NCBI GenBank assembly: GCA_032718475.1
Contig: JAUCBJ010006232.1
Location: forward strand, 1-60,284
Direction of reading: 5' to 3'
DNA length: 60,284 nucleotides
From: Nemertoderma westbladi
Lineage: Eukaryota > Xenacoelomorpha > Nemertodermatida > Nemertodermatidae
Below, piece after piece: positions 34,149 to 46,900 of this stretch. Position numbers and translations under genes: made by a program. The notes beneath the pieces are model-generated. The model worked only from the letters and a program-made list of their open reading frames with translations. It was not told the DNA's origin and made no database searches. Positions within the stretch are counted from its first letter, which is position 1. Each line of letters starts with the position of its first letter.

Positions 34149-35163
34149 TAGTGGACCCAGTGGTCACAAGTCCCAGATATACCATATTCTGTTTCATAGG
34201 AAATACAGGAGCTCTATACCAGACTGTAATGCATTTACACTTCGACCCTTCTCCAGTGATCACCGCCTTATTGTGGCCAAGGTAAGACTTAGCCTGTGTG
34301 CTAGCAGAACAACAAAATCTGCCTTGCCGCGACATGACTTGTCCTCTCTGTTGCAACAGCCAAGTGTGAGATCAAGCTTCACACTACAGCTGAGCAACAG
34401 GTATGAGGTTCTTGCCTCTGAGGTGGCAGATCACTGCGAGGGCTATACTGCCTTCACAGAAGCAGTTAAGTTAGCTGCTGCAGAAACAGTTCCTGTATAC
34501 CCTCGAAACAGGAAAAGGGCCCCCTGGACTGACAACAAAATTCAGAAGTGCTGAAATGACCTCTATAAGGCGCAGTCCCGACTCAAACAGATCACAGCGG
34601 CCCAGAATACAGTTAAGGCTGCATCTAGGTCCCTGAACAGGCAGTACTCTGATAATCTACAGGAGCTAATAAACCAACAGGTTGATGCCATCAAAGATGC
34701 TGACGACAGCAGGCAATCAACCCAGGCATTGAAATCGATCAACTTACTTACTGGGCGGAAAAGCCAACCAACCAACAAGGTTAAGGCTGAATCACCAGCC
34801 GATCGCCTCAATGGTTGGAAGGCCCACTTTGAAAAGCTCCTCAATAATGACAGGGTATTGCCTGATAACTTTATAGATGTAAAAGTATCTGAGACTGTAC
34901 TCCCAGATATTCCCATTGGCGGTATCTCCTTTGCAGAAGTGAAGGCTGCTGCAAAGAGCATTAAGACCAATCGTGCCATTGGAGTAGATGGTATTCCCCC
35001 TGAGGTCTTTACAATACCTGAGTGTTTAAAGCTGATCTATCCCATCATAGTAGACATGTACCGAACAACAAGAGTCCCACAAGAAATGAAAACAAATAAG
35101 TTGGTGCCAGTTCCCAAGAAGGGCAACCTAATACTCTATGGTTCTTTTCGGAGAATCTCTTGA
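34139..35163 (+). pseudogene. LINE linker and start of reverse transcriptase
   Basis: After the frameshift the frame continues through the SDH motif of the endonuclease, a helical linker and, after an in-frame TGA at 34552-34554, into the RT N-terminal region, where it includes AIGVDGIPPEVF (RT motif 1) and PVPKKGN. It ends at TGA 35163 because of a second frameshift in the phrase RRIS/LISIA. The frame is the same on both sides of the stop. Confidence 0.85.
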
Positions 35164-36503
35164 TCTCGATAGCTTCAAATCTATACAATATAATTCTATT
35201 AAATCGCACCAGGGATCCCATTGAGAGACTGCTCCGTGGAAATCAGAACGGGTTCCGTAAAGGTCGTGGGACCATGGAGCCCATTTTGGCACTTAGAAGG
35301 ATAATTGAAGAGTTATCAAAAAAGAAAGACAGGCGTCTCGCTGTTATCTTTGTTGACTTCTTCAGGGCCTTTGATTCAGTCTCTCGCTCACTTATGTTCA
35401 GCATACTTTCATTATATGGGATTCCTGATGAAATTATTGCAGCAATCAGAACAGTATACGATGGTTCGACAACATTTGTGTCTACTGTTGACGGTGACAC
35501 AGAACCATTTGAAGTGTTATGGGGCGTCCTCCAGGGAGACACACTTACACCATTCTTGTTCATAATTGTGGTTGACTATGTTCTACGCATGTCCTTAGAT
35601 CATCATAATGATGATGGGGTGATGATAACTCCACCTACTGGCTCCAGACGTCGAGGAAATCCTGCCAATTACCTAACTGATCTAGAGTTTGCTGATGACT
35701 TAGGAGTACTCTCAGAATCACTAGAGGGAGCCCAACGGCTCCTCAGCTCATTAGAACAGGCGGCTTCTAGTGTTGGTCTTTTTATTAACTCCAGAAAGAC
35801 CAAAATTTTGACAGTTAACTTTGAAAGTCCTCAGCAAGTCTCTGACCGGATGAGCATAAGCTCAAAGGATGGTATGCTTGAGCATGTGGACGACTTCTGT
35901 TACCTGGGATCATGGATCCGGAAGTCAGGTGAGGATCTTCGAATACGTAAGGGAATGGCATGGACAGCATTGAATAGGCTTTCCAGGATTTGGAAGTCAC
36001 CGAGAATTAATCGGAAACTTAAGGTCCGATTATTTAGAGCAGCAGTAGTTCCCGTACTTCTCTATGGGAGTTCATGCTGGGCTCTATCTGCTGAGGACAA
36101 CAAATCTCTGGATGGCACATTCACAAGAATGCTACGCCGGGTTCATTGTGTCAAGTACAATGCACACATCTCCAACCAGACAATATATAACATTGGAGGT
36201 GTCTCATTGGTTCCCCCAAGCTTGACACTAGAACAAAGCTGCCTCCGCTTTGCAGGAAATTGCTTTCGCCGTGAGACCCAGCCAGTGCATAATCTTGTAC
36301 TTTGGCAGCCTCATGGAGTGAATAAGCATGGTGGACAGCCCATGACTTTCTTGAGACGCATCTTAAAGGACTCTGGCCTTGAAGATGTGGATGATCTAGA
36401 AAATGTCATGGGTGATAGGGAGTTGTGGAAGCGCAATTTTGTCGACAAGCCGACACAGCATTCTTCATATATACTATGTAATATATATATAATGCAGCTG
36501 TAG
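35160..36503 (+). pseudogene. LINE reverse transcriptase, catalytic part and C-terminus
   Basis: A 447-residue open frame. RT blocks in order: NQNGFRKGRGTMEPILALR (block 2), VIFVDFFRAFDSVSR (block A, first Asp), GVLQGDTLTPFLFIIVVDYV (block B), LEFADDLGVL (block C, the F-A-D-D active site), INSRKTKILT (block D), CYLGSWIRKSGEDLRIRKG (thumb). Then comes a C-terminal segment with LDGTFTRMLRRVHCV and CLRFAGNCFRR. This part has no internal stop and all catalytic aspartates, so the copy decayed recently. Its 5' half is needed for activity and is broken. Confidence 0.92.
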
Positions 36504-36642
36504 TAATGCAGCATGCTTATTGTAGTAGTAGTAAAATGATTGTCACATGCTAGACGTGACAGATTTCAACTCTTAAGCAAGTTAATGTGTAATAAATTGT
36601 CTTTTAATCGAAAGATGAAAGCCCATATGTGACCCTCGTTAA

Positions 36643-37715
36643 TAATCGAGTCAATCTAGCAAAAAACCCTTAAGTATTTCGTAATCAATCCGAACCACAC
36701 ATTTTGGATTCTATATTACCTTATTAATGACCAAAAAAAGTCTATAAAATTTTATTTTGCGGATCATATGTTTATTCATGGAAATTCTGCGTAAATTTGC
36801 ATAAGACAAGCCAAACAAAAGGAACAGTAGGGAAAAGTAAGTAGCAAATTGGTGATGTTCCAGAATAATTTAATTAATTTCACAATAAGCTGTGATTCAA
36901 TGGGAAATTAGTAATATTTACACTGGCGTGTTACACATTAATTGCTATATCTCGGAAACTAGAAGTCGCATCCAATTTTTAAATATATCAAAATTTTACG
37001 ATATATTAAGGTAACTGTTGTAAAAAAAATCAGACATTTCCACTGCAAGGAGATTTCTTAATTTCCTTTAATGTTAGTGAAGATTTTTCACATAATTAAA
37101 TTGTGATTACTCTATTGATTTTAGGTGTAATTTATTTATTTGTTTTAGTTTGAAAATCACAATAGTTTATCATAATAAAAATATCAAATAAATTTTTCGG
37201 GGATAAGGGTTTTTGAGGACGATAAATCCGATGGGCGAGGTTACATCCACCCGTTTAGTAGAGAAGCTGTGTAAATAAGGTCCTTATATTAGATGCGCCT
37301 TGCTCTTAATTTAGGAAAGGCGCTATATAAATATTTTAATTATTATTATTATTATTATTATTACCAGCAAAATTGGGATTAAAAATGGTTGAATAATTAG
37401 ACAAATTTCCGTTGCTCCGCATACTAAATTGGTAACTATATAGAAGTGCATACTTCTGTCAATCGATAGTCATTAGAGTAAAGTTTGTCTGTACCAAATT
37501 TGGAGAAAATCCTACCACTGGACCCCTTGTTGCTATGTAAAATCCATGTTGCTAAGGAAAGAAACAGCAAATTGAAAGTGATCCGCATAATATATTTTTA
37601 TAGACTTTTTGGGGGGTATTAACAAGGTAATGTAGAATAAAAAAAAATTGGTTTGGATGAATTGCGAATTTGTTATAGGTTGACCCCCTTTTTCGGCTAG
37701 ATTGATTCGAGATTA
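36643..37715. mobile_element. Non-autonomous TIR element inserted after the LINE
   Basis: Inserted between the 3' end of the LINE and flank F, an interval that in copy A is only about 27 bp. The ends are imperfect inverted repeats: TAATCGAGTCAATCTAGC at the left and GCTAGATTGATTCGAGATTA at the right, continuing for some bases. The interior is AT-rich without a transposase. It includes, near 37290-37350, the phrase AAAGGCGCTATATAAAT followed by (TTA)n, a common 3' tail of animal SINEs, so another element may be nested inside. Confidence 0.78.
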
Positions 37716-37727
37716 GATTGTCGCCTA

Positions 37728-38463
37728 TAAAAGACTTAATATCCAACTTAATACTAAAAAAACGCAGTACAAAAGGAAGTCAATAAACCCAGGGTGCTTT
37801 TATTTTTAATAATAACATATTTGAATGTCCTCATCAGAGAAATCGTTAATCGAGTTTCATTGCAAACTTTACAAGGTTAGCAATTTATACCCCTGGAGCC
37901 GGACCTCCTACTTTAACTAAGTTGTAGCTAGCTATATATATAGATAAACTATTATTTGAATTCCATGGTTAGCTGATTTCATTTTAGAGTTATATTTTAA
38001 TGGATTGTTGCTCGATTATTAAATTAATATAAAAACAGAACATAAACGATTTATCTAAATATATAGATTAATTGGATAGAATATTTATCAATTACAATAG
38101 TATGCTTTCATAGCTGTCAGAATACATTATTTATTTCCACATAGTAAATTCTGTAAAATATGATGGTAGTAGTATTGAAATATTACAAATTGATGAAACC
38201 GAAGACAAGAAGAAACTGAAGAAACAATCCATAATGCAGTGCGTTAAAAAATAGAAAACTTGGTTGGGTACACACCATGCTTGAATAATTTCTCAAGCAA
38301 GTAATATTCATACTGCCTGATCCGACTTCGCTAGCGAAGTCGGATGAAGGGGTGTGCCAGTCCTGTAGTATAGTAGTCCTTGACCTAAACCTAAAAACAA
38401 TAAACCCGATGCTAATTTGCAGTTCACGATTTACAAAAGTCAGATCACCAACAATGCGTGAAT
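37728..38463. repeat. Duplicated flank F, copy B
   Basis: Second copy of F. Relative to copy A the middle (about 210 bp) is replaced at 38312-38384 by about 75 bp that contain a perfect 26-nt palindrome (38320-38345). Similarity ends at GCGTGAAT, the same place where copy A meets the 5' end of the full LINE. Confidence 0.9.
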
Positions 38464-40254
38464 ATGGTTAGTTTGAAGTCGAAAAATTCTTAATTTCGAA
38501 AAACTGGTACTTCATGGTTGTTAGGTTGTAATTTATGATTTTTTATGAAACACAAAGTTAGTTGTTGTGGCGGGACGACGCCTTAAACTTTTATATCATG
38601 CTTTGGGGCGTGAATTATATCACTGGGTTGGGTTGAAACGGAATGGGAATTGGGCACCGAATTAATTCATTGTACCAACGGAATGGGAAGTGGTCATACC
38701 TTGACACGTACTTGCCAAATGCCAACATATAACATTGACGACCTGGGATAGCTTGGCACTTGGTAATAAGTTGAGATCATTAATATAGTAGAAGTAGGAC
38801 TGAGAAATGTATCTAAATTCTACCAATTGAATTTCACACAGTTTAGTAATACAAGTGAATTATTGTATCTCTATCAGCCAGTGTGAGTTGCATCATCCCT
38901 GTTGCTGCCTGAGAGGCTGCATGCATAGTAAGGATAGATAAGTTGTTAGTGAAGCTCCACCTAATTCTAGGCGTAGTACAGGCGGGCCTCCTGCCAACCA
39001 AACATGGTAACCATAGCAATAGCCTATCCTACTACAGTAGATTTACAAAGGATTGTAGTGACGTACGACAAAATGAACCACATGTTGAAGAATCACTTTG
39101 AGCCATTGGTAGTATTTCAGTATTTCGTACAGTTTGCAGTTGTGTCTGTGCAGTATGTGGGTGGGTAACAACACCATGTTGGCGTAATTAATTCACAATG
39201 TCCACTATAAACAATTTGCAAATCATATTAGATTCTGCCTTTTGTTTTATTACTTAAGTTACATGCAGTGTGGTTATTCTATTCATATTGAATGAAGGTG
39301 TACAGTTGTGATAAATTGACAATAATTTATACCCGTAATTACTGTACCTCCTTGCTAGGCTGCTAGGTGTCAAGGTGTGTACGAAACACGTTTGTGCCTA
39401 ATCGGATATTTCACCGGTTGCTGTTAGGCCTACTTCATTCGATTTACTGATTTAAAAAGTAACCGAAAAATAACATAAATTAATATCGTCCCTTTCATTT
39501 TCAAACAACCTAAATGACAAAATTGACTTTTCCTGTAAAACGGCATTTTCGATTCTAATTTTGTTTGCAAGTAATAGCAGGATTTTGGTCTTATTTACTT
39601 TTAAATACATTAAATGTGACGATTTTAAACAAAAACAGTTTTGGTATTGGAATTATGTAACATATTAGGTAGGAAACTATGTATAGGGATATAGGTTGTT
39701 TAAAAAAAAATTATCACATTTTTTACAATGATTACTCAAAAGCATTAAAACCCTTAAGACAAATTCGATTATTAAGTTTCAAAAATATAAAACAAATCTC
39801 CCCCTATCATACATAATATACAACAATTCTACCTCCTGACTCGTTGTTTCCTATTTTATATCAACGTTTCCTGGCCTTACCTTATTTATAATAGTAAAAC
39901 ATTATATAGGTTGTTTTAAAAAAGATTTCGTTATCATGCGGTCTATGCAAAACTGGCATATAGGTGGTTTTGAAATGTTAAATATCTCAGTTATACGTGG
40001 GAGTTTGGCCTTCTAAGTGAGTTAATCGGATTCAGAATACATTTTAACATGAAGAAATGGAGAAATCTCGATTTCAGCAAAAATGGCATACAGGTGGTTT
40101 CTAAATGAAGGGTACGATATAATGAATGTATCAATCTCTATCCGTCTCTTGTGAGACGCTAGTTCTGTAGTTTGCGCTGTTATTTTTCTTTTTTTAGCAC
40201 CTCTTAATAATGTAATATATGTAAATCTGAAAATTGCCCACATCTGAGGTGAGG
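38464..40254. other. Non-coding region
   Basis: AT-rich sequence with scattered A and T runs. No coding similarity, RNA gene or long repeat was seen. Confidence 0.5.
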
Positions 40255-40365
40255 GACGCCCATGTGAAGAATACCAATTTTTCACTTTTCGGTCGCAATT
40301 CTATTGCAATTTTATATATGAAGATTTTTAATTTTTTTTTTCTCTTTATTAAGTCTTTTATAGCG
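40255..40365. repeat. Dispersed repeat, copy 1
   Basis: GACGCCCATGTGAAGAATAC, TTTCACTTTTCGGTCG and GAAGATTTTTAATTTTTTTT recur in the same order at 44026-44130, inside intron 1 of the transporter. The words CTTCACATGGGCG at about 40465 and CTTCACATGGGCC at about 40520 are reverse-complement echoes of the same phrase. Confidence 0.75.
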
Positions 40366-40578
40366 CTTATTTCTGTCTTATAACCTGTATTTATACTTAT
40401 TCGTTTTTTTGTTTTGGTTAGATTCAGCCCTTCTGAAACCTGTGGTTTTTGTGAAAACCTGGTATTCTTCACATGGGCGTAAACTGCAAAGTGAAATATA
40501 ACAGCAGAAAGTCTGGTATACTTCACATGGGCCGAGTACAAAACATAAGACCAAAGACTAAATACCTGCACAAAACAC

Positions 40579-40815
40579 ATGTGTTAACTTTCGTTTATTG
40601 TTTTGGTTCCCCCAATACGCCTCTGTGACCTGCTTCTTTACTAACCTGCTCCTTTAAATGGCAATGGGACTTAACGAGACTTTACGTCTTTGTTTTGTAC
40701 TGGTCCCAAAGACCGTTAGGTCCCATTGTCATTTAAAGGAGCAGTTTAGTAAAGGAGCAGGTTACAGAGGCGTGTTGGCGAACCATAGAACAATAAACGA
40801 AAGTTAACACATGTT
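40579..40815. mobile_element. MITE with about 95-bp terminal inverted repeats
   Basis: The left arm runs ACATGTGTTAACTTTCGTTT, ATTGTTTTGG, CGCCTCTGTGACC, TGCTCCTTTAAATG; the right arm is its reverse complement with few mismatches. About 45 bp lie between the arms. End sequences of the same type are found at 1445-1510, at both sides of the element near 54435-54792, and at about 59575-59620, so this is a family. Confidence 0.85.
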
Positions 40816-43196
40816 ACAAGATTATGCAGGTTACTTAATTTAGGTCTTTGGGTTTTGTTTTGTGGGGCGAGTCAATACTGCGAGCCATCAGCGAACTGTT
40901 ATAATTATACTATGGCCGTTTTCCAAAAGTCTGTGTGTGTGTGTCAGTGTGTGTGTCGGAAGCCATAATGTTGTCGGAAGCCAATATCAGAATAGGTGTA
41001 TATAACTAGCCAAAGTATAATTATAATTGTTTGCAAGATGGTTTGCAGCTTTTGCTGCACGAAGGTCCCACTCGTGTGTTCGTTTTAAGTAATGAATAAC
41101 TTATTTTTGTTTTTGGCACTTCTTATACTGAACTCAATAGCGCCCGCTACTGCTATGCTATAGTAAATTTATTTATAATGCGATGACTGGATGGGGCCAC
41201 AGGCGTGCTGTTATCATCCTTTGTCCTTACAGACGATCTCATGCCTTCTTATAGACGACACGGCGCTATTGATATTGAATATATAGTTGTGGGAATTGTA
41301 TAAATATATACCATGCCAAGGAATATACTGTCGTAATTCAATGACACGACCCCCTAATTGATATTTACAAATCTTAATGAGATTGCATGAAATTTGAACC
41401 AGAGATAGTTTCACCTCCCGACCACTGACTGGGTGAGCCTGAATTTTTATTTTCGCTTTCAATCTTTAGCTACAAGCGTTTAAAAAAGTGTTTTTGGTGA
41501 TATTTCACCAGTTACACCGCAGTTATTCTTCAATCTTATTGTGATTTGCTGGTACTAATGGAAATCTGGCAATATACGGATTCCAAATATGTAAATAGGC
41601 CTACTTTGAATTTGGCTGAGAAATGTTTTGTTTATGGTATGTTGTTACTTGATACTTGGTAGATTGATGTTTATGTGTTTATGGAAATGGTTTGTTTATG
41701 TAGAATATCCATGTACTAGTATTATTATATTGGCATTCCATTGTTGCCCAGCTACTTATGAGATAAATGATGATGTTCAAAAATTATTGTGTTTATTAAA
41801 TGGAATAAATGGCCTGCAGCGGAAGCCAAACATTACATGCAACTGTCGAATGTCAATAATTCCGCTACTTCCCAACCAACTGAAAATCTTTTTACATATT
41901 TGGATTCCTTGCATAGCCAGCTTTCCAGTGGTAAAATAACAGATCACAATAAGATTGAAGAATAACTGCGGGGTAACAACTGTATGGTAAATATCACCAG
42001 AGATATTACATATTGTAGCTAAAGATTGATACCGAGAATAAGAATTCTGGCTCACCCAGTAGGTGGAACGTCGGGAAGTGAAACTATCTGTTTCAAATTT
42101 CATGCAATCTCATTAAGATTTGTAAAAAAAATTACGGGGGGGGGGGGGGTGGGGGTCGTGTCATTGAATTACGACACTATATTCCGGGGCATGTTGTACT
42201 GGGATTGTATCCATTGTATATTTTGTAGAATCCCACATCATAGTGAAATCCCCCCCCCCCCCCCCAAATGTCATTATTCAAATACACTTAATTCTAACGG
42301 CACAATTATTGTTGATAACAAATAGTAAAATTATAAAATAGTAAATAAATAGTAATATTACTAGAAATACTAACTCTTAATAAATTGTACTAACTTTAAT
42401 ATATAGTATACTCAACAAGACATGTTATGTGTTCTATGTTTGATACCACTGTGGCACTACTCTTGAAAATAGGAATTGTAAATAACTGCCTTTCCAGTAA
42501 TAGAGTAGCTGAATAAACAATTAATTACTTTTATAAAATACACTTCAGTGCTTTGGGTTGAATAATCCTCTTAAAAAGGCAATTAAAAAAAACTAGGAAT
42601 TGAAATAGGAACAAAAATTTTGTACCACAGCCGCACTGCCAGTACAGCAGTGAGTTTGTAAACAGATTGACATATTTTAGATAAATTTATTTTATTTATA
42701 TATTTTCATAGCGTTCGAATAGGCGTTAACAATAATAAAACAATTTTCATTGCTAAACTAATTCCGGAAACAAGCGAGCCGAACCCTAACACCTCCAATC
42801 AACATTAACAGAAAAAAGGAATAACTTTGATATCAATGGATTATACCCATAGGTTATAATCGTGTTTACTTGACTAATCGCTAAGTTTGCCTTTCGAGCA
42901 GACTGCAGAATGGACGCTCTAGGGCTAGCTCATTTATTTTTCTTTTAATTTTTTATATATATATAATATAATCTTATTTATCCTATAACCGAACAGTATA
43001 GTATATACAGTATCATTTGTTTATGTCAATAGGTTTACAATACGTTTTTATTTTGAACAAATGTTAGGAAAGTGAATTATTGTTATGTAAACTTATTTAT
43101 CGCTGGAAATACAATTTAATATTATTTTCTGCCTCAGAAACAGTAACTTTTTACATACGTTCTGTATGACGGTATATTTCAAATAGCAAATACAAA
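40816..43196. other. Non-coding region upstream of the transporter
   Basis: No coding sequence. It contains a (GT)n tract near 40935, the long inverted repeat listed at 41230-42250, and poly-G/poly-C tracts near 42137 and 42250. Just upstream of the transporter ATG there is TTTTCTGCCTCAG (ending about 43137), a plausible splice acceptor for a 5' untranslated exon. Confidence 0.5.
41230..42250. mobile_element. Foldback element with long imperfect inverted repeats
   Basis: Left arm about 41230-41560, right arm about 41915-42250. Paired phrases include GTAATTCAATGACACGACCC with GGGTCGTGTCATTGAATTAC, AATCTTAATGAGATTGCATG with its complement, GATAGTTTCAC with GTGAAACTATC, CTCACCCAG pairs, and GCAGTTATTCTTCAATCTTA with its complement. 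A poly-G run interrupts the right arm at about 42137-42147. Central ORFs (41628-41939) have no recognisable domain. Confidence 0.8.
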
Positions 43197-43939
43197 ATGG
43201 GGAAGGCCGGTGATTATAAACCAACCAGTTCAGATGCAGGAGGCGAAGAAAAAGTAGAATTAAAGAAAAAAGTCGGTTTAATCGGTGGTATATCCCTGAT
43301 AGTTGGCTATGTTATTGGGTCTGGAATATTTATATCTCCAATCGGTGTCTTAAAATACTCAGGTTCGGTTGGACTATCTCTCGTTGTCTGGGCGATATGC
43401 GGTATATTCTCCATCTTCGGTGTTCTCTCTTACACAGAACTCGCATGTGCCATTGTGAAGAGTGGGGGGGAATATGCCTACATTATGGAAGCTTATGGTC
43501 CTTTACCCGCGTTCCTATGTATTTATATATATCTCCTTGTTGCTGTCCCGACAGCTGCCGCTGTGATTGCGTTAACTTTCGCGAATTACGTCATCCAACC
43601 TTTCTTCTTGGACTGCAGTCCTCCACCAGCCGCTGTTGCTGTGCTCGCAGCACTCTGCATCTGCTTTCTAGTCTTTGTAAACGCTGTTTCTGTAGAGTGG
43701 GCGAGTCGCGTACAGATTATATTCACGGCAGCGAAACTCCTTGCTGTGTTTATCATAATTATTCTTGGTATGTGGCAGTTGGCAATGGGTAAAACCGAAC
43801 ATCTCCAACTATCTACAGCCTTTGTGGGCAGCACAAGTAACATGGGCGATATATCCTTATCTATTTATTCTGGACTCTGGGCTTATTTTGGTTGGAATAA
43901 TTTATCATTTGCTGTTGAAGAGCTCCAAAACCCATCCAG
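43197..43939 (+). CDS. SLC7-like transporter exon 1
   Basis: Starts at ATG 43197 (context AAAATGG) and ends at CCATCCAG before GTGTGT. It encodes residues 1-247 plus two bases of an arginine codon, covering the cytoplasmic N-terminus, TM1 to about TM6 and the heavy-chain cysteine. Confidence 0.93.
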
Positions 43940-46900
43940 GTGTGTGTTGTTATACATGGAAACATAATAACGTTTTTTTTTTCAAAATAACTTTTTTTGG
44001 TTTTACATAAGGGGCAGTGCACAAATGACGCCCATGTGAAGAATACCAGGATTTCACTTTTCGGTCGACTTTTTATTGGAATTTATGAAGATTTTTAATT
44101 TTTTTTTAATTTATCTTTATTAAGTGTTTTAGGTATATTACTGGTACATCATAGGAATCAGCAATCATAGGTATCGTGCAAAATGAGCACCGATTTATTT
44201 ATTCCTTGGTTTATTTTTATTATTATGTTTGTTTGTTTATCGGTTGGTAGGTGAGGAGCGGAGTGGAGGTGTGTCTGTATACTGAACTGTATACCCTATT
44301 GCTATTATTATTATTATTTATTTTCTTCTCTTATATTCTTTCGAATCGGTTTCAAATGAGCCGCGCTGTGGATTTTTACCAACAGATTTTTGCCGACACT
44401 AAAAAATCAGCTGATGGATCATCATAATAGTAGCGATTTTATCGTATCTTTGTGTTTATAACGAACCTGCCTATTAATAGGCCAGGACAGTTCTTGTCAA
44501 GAGTTGAGCCGTTCAAAAACACGATGTGGTTGTGTGTGTGTGTATACTGTATATGTATAACCATCCAATATCTCAAAAACTCAAGCAGGTACGCAAAAAT
44601 TTTAATAACCACCTCTACATAAGTTTTGGTTGCGCATAAGACTGTATATTTTTTGTGGCGTTTCGATCACGGGGTCACTGAAAAATAGCGGTTTTGAAAA
44701 TTTAAAGTCGAATTTCACTGATTTCAACTCGTCGAGTATGCACCAACTTTTTTATTGGAGATATTCAGTCATCTGAGCAACATATTTGAGCCTCAGAATC
44801 TTTTCAAATATCGCCAATCTCGCACAGAACGTCGCCAAAATTTGTTATTCCGGCAAAAAACGCACTAATTCGTCTAAAAGAGTAAATTATTGGTTGCAGA
44901 ATAATATAATATGATTCAACTAGAAAAGCCAGCCAGCTGGCTATAAGGAAACCGTCCATAGACAAACGTAGTGTTAGTTGGGTCCCTCATCATTTATTAT
45001 CATCAACTTATAAAACATTTGAACAGCCCAGTGCTTGCAATGATATTCCCATAGGATTCACTGGGAAGAATCTGGTGGGGTAATACATTATACAAACTAA
45101 CAGTTGATGTTTGATTACTGTCTGGGTTAGAGTGAGATAGTAATAAATTTGGCAAGTAATATACTTCGCTGCAGTTTGGGCCTATCCATTCAATAAATAG
45201 TAGTAGCTTATTACTAGGCCCACATGAGTACCAGCAGCTGGTGTTTCTATCGTTGAGTTGATGGCAATTATCGTGTTTTCATTTTTGCTCACTCAGGGTA
45301 CTGCGGTACTGGTTTGAGGGGCAGGTTCGTTTAGCCAGCTTGCTGGCTTTCTAGTATAATTCATATTAATTTAATATCCATTTTATGTTTTAAAATCCTC
45401 CAGAACTAATAGAACAAGTATTATTTTATAATAATATTTAGAATACTGATTCTGTATATAAATATAATAAAATATTACTAAATATACCAGAACTACAATA
45501 GTGATAACACAATAATTTACAACCCTGACGGCTGACAATAAAAATAAATAATTGTTTAACTTGACACCATCCTAACTGCACTAAGCCACTCCCTACAATC
45601 ATGGACGGCGGTAACACAGCTAAAATATACACTGGACTTGCACAGATATGAATTATTAATGAAGTTATTGATGTAAAAAACATAAATAAATGTATATTGA
45701 TGATAATGCCGTAATGACCAACATCTTGATCAAATGTTTATTATATTTTTCCACAATTTGTGCCAAACAGACAGACAAACAAACAGACTATATATTATTA
45801 CTATATATTATTTAAAATTTAGCTGTAAATTTAAGATTGCTTTACAGAAAAAAACACGGGCTTTTAAAGCCATGGTAGGCCTACCTCAAAACATATTGGT
45901 GGGGTGTTTCTTTCAGTTTGTTTGACCTGCAAGCGAAATAGAATGGGGTATCACGCAGGCAGTGCCGTATGAAGGTTTGACCACTATTAATTATTAACCT
46001 CTTCCTTTAGGAATGTCCCCATCGCCAACGTTGTCTCCATTGTACTCTGCACCGTTGTCTACCTCCTCGTCATCGTCTCCTACCACACCATTATGAGCCC
46101 CAACGACGTGCTCGCATCCAACGCGGTCGCTATATACTTCGGGAAACAGCTGATGGGACCCATGTGGTGGTTGATTCCGCTAGGGGTCGCTCTTAGTTGC
46201 TTCGGGGCAGTCAACGGAAATATTTTCGCTTATTCCAGATGTTTCTACGTGGGGGCGCGCGATGGGACGTTACCCCAGGTGAGTCACTGGTTGGTTACGG
46301 GTAGTGCCATGGGTGGATTATGGGCAGTGCCATGGGTGTGATACGGGCAGTGCCATGGGTGGATTACGGTCAGTGCCATGGGTGGGATACGGGCAGTGCC
46401 ATGGGTGGGATACGGGCAGTGCCATGGGTGGATTACGGTCAGTGCCATGGGTGGGATACGGGCAGTGCCATGGTTGGGATGCCGGCAGTGCCATGGTTGG
46501 GATGCGGACAGTGCCATGGTTGGGATGCGGGCAGTGCCATGGGTGGATTACGGTCAGTGCCATGGGTGGGATACGGGCAGTGCCATGGGTGGGATACGGG
46601 CAGTGCCATGGTTGGGATGCCGGCAGTGCCATGGTTGGGATGCGGGCAGTGCCATGGGTGGATTACGGTCAGTGCCATGGGTGGATTACGGGCTGTGCCA
46701 TGGGTGGGATACGGGCAGTGCCATGGGTGGGATACCGGCAGTGCCATGGTTGGGATACGGGAAGTGCCATGGGTGGGATACGGGAAGTGCCATGGGTAGG
46801 ATACGGGCAGTGCCATGGGTGGATTACGGTCAGTGCCATGGGTGGATTACGGGCAGTGCCATGGGTGGGATACGGGCAGTGCCATGGCAGTGCCATGGGT

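Larger units (their letters stand above)
32625..36614 (+). mobile_element. Near full-length non-LTR retrotransposon (endonuclease + RT)
   Basis: Contains about 600 bp of 5' leader, an endonuclease/exonuclease/phosphatase-type domain from 33240, an RT domain from about 34900 and a C-terminal region to 36503, then a short 3' UTR ending near TTTTAATCGAAAG. The endonuclease nicks target DNA and the RT copies the element RNA at the nick. The overall arrangement and CYLGSWIRK-type thumb sequence fit RTE-like or related elements of the kind often labelled craniofacial-development-protein-like endonucleases. Two frameshifts (about 34138 and 35157) and one stop (34552) make it inactive. A poly-G run at 33684-33699 lies inside the endonuclease. 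Confidence 0.88.

Noticed and set aside
33240-36503. An active LINE
   Set aside because: All catalytic motifs are present, but two frameshifts and an in-frame TGA separate endonuclease from RT.
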